From the NCBI GenBank assembly GCA_947650285.1, contig CANTFL010000529.1, forward strand, positions 1 through 64,000: a DNA stretch of 64,000 bases, written 5' to 3'. How positions within the stretch are numbered: position 1 is the first letter of the stretch; the number at the start of each line of letters is the position of its first letter. Below, one piece after another: positions 59,409 to 64,000 of this stretch. A program made the translations under genes and the position numbers. Below the pieces are notes generated by a model. The model saw nothing but the letters and a program-made list of their open reading frames with translations. It was not told the DNA's origin and did not search any database. This stretch comes from Hyaloperonospora brassicae (taxonomy: Eukaryota; Oomycota; Peronosporomycetes; Peronosporales; Peronosporaceae).

Positions 59409-60578
59409 ATGCCCATGTCGATTCTATCCAGTGACGACAACGTCTCTTTTGTATCGACGCGAAGAGTGGACGTGAACGACAACGCTGGCGATAGTGACGT
59501 GGACTACTGTCCCGTAAACGATAGTGACGTGGACAATGAGACAATTAGTTCTGACAACAGCTTCGAGGCAGAAGAGACGGAGGGAGTAGGACAAGCGAAG
59601 ACGACTGGCTCAAGAGGGTGCGTGGACTCTGTATGCGAGTATCGCTTGGGGAGTCGAAGAGTTGCGCTCATTATGTAGAGAGGTGGCGTGAGCAGAGGGC
59701 GACGGCCGACTTTTTTTCTGGAGTGTCGACGAAGAGCATATGCTTTGCCGTGGCGTGGCAAAGTACGGCACTGGCAAGTGGAAGAAGATCCTGCAGAGCG
59801 GTCACGGTGTCTTTTCAAAGCATCGAACCAACGTGGACTTGAAGGTACGACAAGATACGTTTTTGCTCGCACGGGCGTTGGCTTTGTCTCGGGTGTCTTT
59901 GTGATGACGAATAGTGTTTGCTGCTGCTCAGGACAAGTGGAAGAATATGCAAAGAATGAACCACATCAATCGCAAGCGGACAGCTGAGGGACAACACTTG
60001 ACGCATCACGAGCAGTCGAGTGCAAGCGTCTGCGCGAAGCGGTCGAGATCAGGCGATAGCGTCAGCGAGATGTCGCCGATGGACAGTGCTGAGCTGAAGG
60101 GTGTCGATCGAACGGATGAGGCTGCCTCTGCAATGGCCAGTGCTGATGAGGAAGGGACTGATGTTAGCTGCATACCGAGTGGGAAAGACCGACTCGATGC
60201 TGAAACTTCTGACCCCGATGCACGTGGCTCGTGCCAATTGTCGGGGCAAATTGCGTTAAATTTTGTATGGAATCGGTGCTTTCCTGAGGTACGCTTATGC
60301 TCCTGACATTCGTGTGCGTGAGCAGGTTGCCGGTACTTGTTATTGACTGTTACTGGATGTAGCTTGTTAACGTCCGTGTAGACTTGGACACGTGTAAGGA
60401 TGTGTCTGCCCTGAAGCAGCTGCTACGCTCAACTGTCTTGTCAGAAGCGCCACTAGGTGAAGAAGTCCAGATGATTGGTCTCACGTCAAGACAGCTCTTG
60501 CAACATGACGAGCTTCTGTCGGACTGCATCAGGACGAACGGTACTGACTTTTTTCTCGTTTTTGACGAAGCTACATAG
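59409..60578 (+). CDS. Telobox Myb (TRF-like) protein with ubiquitin-like C-terminus (4 exons)
   Basis: Exon 1 from 59409 encodes an acidic N-terminus (MPMSILSSDD). Exon 2 (about 59698-59844) encodes a Myb repeat, WSVDEEHMLCRGVAKYGTGK then WKKILQSGHGVFSKHRT, ending NVDLK. Exon 3 starts at 59932 with DKWKNMQ, so the junction forms VDLKDKWKNM, the telobox signature of telomere-repeat-binding Myb domains (TRF1/2, plant TRFL). Exon 3 runs to 60288 and includes a possible nuclear signal (CAKRSRSG). Exon 4 (60363-60578) reads LVNVRVDLDTCKDVSALKQL then EVQMIGLTSRQLL, DCIRTNG and FFLVFDEAT, with the strand pattern of a ubiquitin-like fold. The first intron's donor is ambiguous (two in-phase choices). 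A decayed paralogue lies at 24046-24928. Telomere DNA binding is inferred from the telobox. Confidence 0.7.
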
Positions 60579-61370
60579 TTTATGTGTCAGCAAGTGAGTG
60601 GTGCAGTAACAAGTGCAACTTTGAGGGCGGTGCACATGCATAAAATTGACCCCGGGTTCAGTACCGATGCAGGCGCTGTGTACTCTTTACTTGTCATCCG
60701 CGCGCTGTCCGAACGACACCGTATCCAAACGACGTGAAGGTGTTGCGATGCAATCACAGAATGCAGCGCTAGTCGACGACAGAATCGTTGTCGCCACTGC
60801 AACAACATCAGCTGTCTCATAAGTGCAGTACATGCAGACACTACAGAAAACGATGTGCGCGTGGAAGAGGACCTCTGTCCTCGATTTCGAAAGGAACGTC
60901 GAGCGAGAAAACGCAAGCATGACAAACATGTTATGATCGCGCGGTGGAAGCTACCTGCATTAGGAAGGGGATGTGTCGCGATCCGTTGTGCTAACAAAGC
61001 CAGCAACCACTATATGAACAGACTTAAGAAGTCGCAGATAAAGGCTGGTGTATCACAGGTACAGACTTGGGAAAAGCACGGACGTACCCATCAATCTTCG
61101 TTAGTATGCATCAGCTCTATGGAAGGACAACGTGATGCAGGTGCATATCTACATCGGGTTGCCATACATGCCGGTTCGGACGTCGAGGAAACTCGAGCTA
61201 CCGCATCGATACTTGATACATGAACGGTCAGAAAAAAGGGATAGCGATTAGTACGGGTGTTACAAGCTGCTTGAGGACGAGCTGGTAGCCACGCCGCCAA
61301 GAGTAGGTGCACGTGATCTCATACCAGGCTTTGATCAAGGATGATGGATCACGCGTTACAGTATCAGTCA
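60579..61370 (+). other. Downstream segment shared with the 24-kb paralogue
   Basis: Similar to 24170-24928. It contains protein-like pieces such as SHKCSTCRHYRKRC (counterpart SHKFCHECRHCRNDV) and QRDAGAYLHRVAIHAGSD, so a second gene or transposon fragment may have been duplicated together with the telobox gene. The frames are interrupted in both copies. Confidence 0.35.
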
Positions 61371-62500
61371 TTGTTTAGACGTCCTTGGCTTGTAGAATTG
61401 GCAATCGAAAATTTATCTCTCGACAATGGTCGAAGCATTCGCGTCTTGTTTCTCGAGATGCGTTTAGGGATCATAGATCAACCATCACGTTCTTTTGCAC
61501 AATCGACAGAAGCTTTCGTATCATCGGAGAGCGTGATGCTTGATAAGCGTGGGTTGTACTTTGCCGGATACATGAGGAACCTTCACGCGTGAGCCATATC
61601 AAGTGTGCGCTGCTCCGATGTCCTTCCTGCCGCTCCGGTCCACCTATTTTCCCTCCGACTATTGGATTGGTTGCTAGCTTCCAGGGAACCGAGCTCACAA
61701 CCTGTCCGTCCGTCATCACACATACTACCGAGTAGACCGAATGCGATTCTAGGATAGCGGCGAGGTCTTACAACAGACGAGTTGCCATGTGGCGACTTCA
61801 CTCACGCGAGTTATGACGAAATGCTGACGGCACAACAAACCAGTATCGAGATGGCTCAAGCGACAGCTTTTTTTCGTACCGAAGTGGCGATCATAAACGG
61901 ATGCGAGAGTGTAACTCCAATCCTGACACTCGTTTCCAGGCAGTTGAACCCTATAAGCTTGCGTTCAAGCTTGCGCTCAAATGACCATCGAGACCTGACG
62001 GGCGACGTTGATCGACCAAAGCCAAAGGATTCTAGAGTTTTTTAATGACGTTTGGGATGCGTGTCGTATAACGTCAAATGAACGACTAATCATCGAGTAT
62101 CTGTCTGAATCGACCATAGCGCTGAAGTTCTTGCGGGTCAGACTTCTTCATGTGTTTACCGTACTAGTACAATTCGGATCGAATGAATCCCCCACTCGTC
62201 CATGCGCCTTTACGTGCCTCAGTGGAGCCAAAGTGTTCCACATCTACGTGTGCACTGTAGAACTCGTTGCTTCATTGGCTCGTGGTGTTTTGGTCCAACA
62301 AAAGCACAAAGGCGGGGAATTAGAAATGGCTACAGTCTGCTCGATTCTACCAACAGAGCCTACTGGCGTACTTAAGCATCCTTCGAGATTAGAAACAAAG
62401 CAGTATCAACGCCAACCCGCATCCAGTATACCACGTATAAGCACCAGAAAGCGCAACCTCAGACACACCATAAGCCACGCTCTACACTGAAATCCATCCG
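61371..62500. other. Intergenic, possible gene remnants
   Basis: A plus frame at 62008-62490 (160 codons, with EFFNDVWDACRITSNERLII) looks partly protein-like but has no start context and no known motif. Otherwise nothing is recognised. Confidence 0.25.
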
Positions 62501-62527
62501 TGCTCGCGTCTCGACCACTTGTCTCGA

Positions 62528-63584
62528 ATGGCTCTGCACGGCGACATTGCGCTCTTGACGCGCGCGCAGGACACAGAGGCCGCAGTGCAGCAGCTCAAGC
62601 GACAGCACCCGCAAGCGGCAAACGTGACGGCTCTGTCTGTAGCCACCGACTCGGACATTGCGCGCACGATCGCCAGCGCGTCGATCGCGACGCAGCAGAC
62701 GTTTGACGCGGTCGTGTGCTATAACGACGCGATCGAGCAGCTAAGTACGGACTTAAGTGCGGTTTTGCCGCTCCTGAAGGCGGACGGTGTGCTGGAGCTG
62801 CACGTGGCCAACGTGAGCGCAGACGACGACGAGAAGAAGAACGCGGTTTTGATGGCGCTGATGATTGGCGGCTTTGTCGACACGTCGTTTGGCTCGTCGG
62901 CCGCCAGTCGTGTGGTGTACCCCGAGTTGGCCACGGCGGTCTGCTGCGTCGCTACGAAACAGTCGCTGGAGAGCGCTGTGATGCCACTGGAGAAGAAGGA
63001 GACGCTGCCGACGACGGAGGCGGCACGTGCGCCAGCGATCAGGAAGTGGACCGTGTTGGCCGATGATTTCGAGCACGACCAGGAGGACGATATGGTGGAC
63101 GAAGACACGTTGCTCGACGATACGGAGGAGGTGCTGCAAGCGGCGAAGGCCGAGTGCGGGGAGGTCGGAGGCACAAAGAAGCGCGCGTGCAAGAACTGCA
63201 CTTGCGGGTACGCAGTGTTTTTGCCGTGTTGTTTTTCTCGGGATCGAGGCGTCACGTGTGTGCTATGTGTCAAATGGACTGATGGCTTCTTGCAATTGTG
63301 TTTTCGTGTGTGTGCTGTATAGACTTAAAGATGGCGAAGACAAGCCAGTCATGTCGGAGAAGGATCTGAACCAGCTCGTGTCTGGATGTGGAAACGTACG
63401 ATTTGTCGTGGGTGCCTGTTTTTCGCTCCGGGGACGTGCGAGACTGAACGTGTTGTTGTGCGTGCAATAGTGCTTCAAGGGAGATGCTTTCCGATGCGGT
63501 AGCTGTCCGTTTCTGGGCAAGCCTGCGTTCAAACCCGGCATGGAGAAGGTCTTGCTGAACCTCGACGACGCAGACGATATATAA
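62528..63584 (+). CDS. DRE2: Fe-S cluster assembly protein Dre2/CIAPIN1 (3 exons)
   Basis: Anamorsin/Dre2, an essential electron carrier of cytosolic iron-sulfur protein assembly that works with the diflavin reductase Tah18/NDOR1. Exons 62528-63207, 63323-63395, 63471-63584, phases consistent; 288 residues. The N-terminal half has the degenerate methyltransferase-like fold of the family ([27 protein letters not shown]). An acidic linker ([19 protein letters not shown]) precedes the first cluster motif, which ends CKNCTCG. The second, the twin CX2C motif, is assembled across intron 2: CGN then [20 protein letters not shown]. The last lines ([17 protein letters not shown]) match the usual C-terminus. 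I start at 62528 ([10 protein letters not shown]), the first ATG in frame. Confidence 0.95.
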
Positions 63585-63844
63585 GTCTTGACGATGTGAT
63601 CGAAGTGCCAGCTGACGACAGACTGAGCACTGATCGACGGAGGGACTGAAAGTATTGACAGAGTCTGACGCGAGGATGACCGGGTGGTAGTTGGGGTCGA
63701 TCGAGGACAGTAACAACGCACGGATACGACAGCTTGACAAGACTGCTTTCATTCGCACTTTTATATTCCTCTTTCACGTCTTGAACAGTCGAGGCGGCTA
63801 GTTACATGACGACACTCATCGCGCAGTTTTCCCGTCGGGTTCGC
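63585..63844. other. Convergent intergenic region
   Basis: Short spacer between the Dre2 and AMSH-like stops. No gene is seen; it presumably holds both 3' untranslated regions. Confidence 0.5.
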
Positions 63845-64000
63845 CTACCGCATATCAACCAATTGCGCTGTCACCTGCTCCATCCAACGGCACTCGAATG
63901 CGTCCGAGTAGATCTCAATCTGGCTCGGATGCGTGTGAAACCCCGTCAGGTTACACTTTTGGATCAGTCGCAACCCTTCTGGCTCTGTCAGCCGAAACAC
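63845..64000 (-). CDS. AMSH-like JAMM deubiquitinase, C-terminal end (partial)
   Basis: The last 51 codons of a gene entering from the right edge. The end reads FRLTEPEGLRLIQKC, then GFHTHPSQIEIYSDAFEC, then MEQVTAQLVDMR and a stop. This fits the C-terminus of AMSH/STAMBP enzymes (F-[KR]-L-T-..-G-L at the start, then the GFHxH zinc-ligand segment). AMSH cleaves K63-linked ubiquitin on endosomal cargo. The catalytic EHxxxHxHP part lies outside the window. It converges with Dre2, 260 bases between stops. Confidence 0.7.
   Translation of the reverse strand: MFRLTEPEGLRLIQKCNLTGFHTHPSQIEIYSDAFECRWMEQVTAQLVDMR

Noticed and set aside
1..64000. tRNA or rRNA genes
   Set aside because: I saw no cloverleaf-like segment with A and B boxes and no rRNA-like conserved stretch. 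A covariance search could not be run.

Overview
The window reads as a nuclear scaffold of an oomycete, most likely a Peronosporales-type plant pathogen or relative (genus not determinable by eye). The evidence is compact, intron-containing eukaryotic genes with short GT..AG introns, chromodomain Ty3/gypsy elements, a Crypton-type tyrosine recombinase, and a small secreted cysteine-rich protein. Ordinary genes sit at both ends, with about 50 kb of transposon-rich, increasingly AT-rich DNA between them.

Left gene block (0.5-6.8 kb): a NIPA/DUF803-like Mg2+ transporter (+), a small secreted or single-pass membrane protein (-), a Vti1-type Qb SNARE (+, 6 exons), a type I membrane protein (-), and the KEOPS subunit Kae1/OSGEP (+, 8 exons). 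Next (7-16 kb) come a degenerate gene copy duplicated again at 39-40.5 kb, two TIR-bounded DNA elements (9.13-11.45 and 12.35-15.08 kb), and AT-rich filler.

Retroelement nest (16.1-36.1 kb). Element A (16086-24045, +) is a nearly complete Ty3/gypsy chromovirus with gag, protease, RT, RNase H, integrase and chromodomain. It also has a 535-codon open frame on the OPPOSITE strand between pol and the 3' LTR, overlapping the chromodomain. Element A is flanked by GTGA on both sides and lies inside a decayed paralogue of the telobox-Myb gene found at 59.4 kb. A second, decayed copy is present in two pieces: B (3' part, minus strand, 24.9-33.3 kb) and C (5' part, plus strand, 34.2-36.1 kb). The most unusual signal is that almost the whole of this element (LTRs, gag, pol and the antisense frame) is built from consecutive short inverted repeats. 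Stems are 6-12 bp with loops of 1-10 nt, about one per 20-35 nt. Between copies, some stems change on both arms in a compensating way. Neighbouring genes and other transposons in the window do not show this.

36-56 kb is mostly gene-free and AT-rich. It holds a degenerate gene copy, a small secreted cysteine-rich protein gene (41.7 kb), a TIR element around a CAA/CAG repeat, GATC-rich tandem repeats, inverted copies of another retroelement fragment (46.4 and 53.5 kb) and diverged LTR remnants.

Right block (57-64 kb): a Crypton-like tyrosine-recombinase pseudogene (-), a telobox Myb protein with a ubiquitin-like C-terminus (+), the Fe-S assembly protein Dre2/CIAPIN1 (+), and the 3' end of an AMSH-like JAMM deubiquitinase (-, cut by the window edge). 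Exon coordinates were derived by reading GT..AG boundaries against conserved motifs. No search or structure computation was run.
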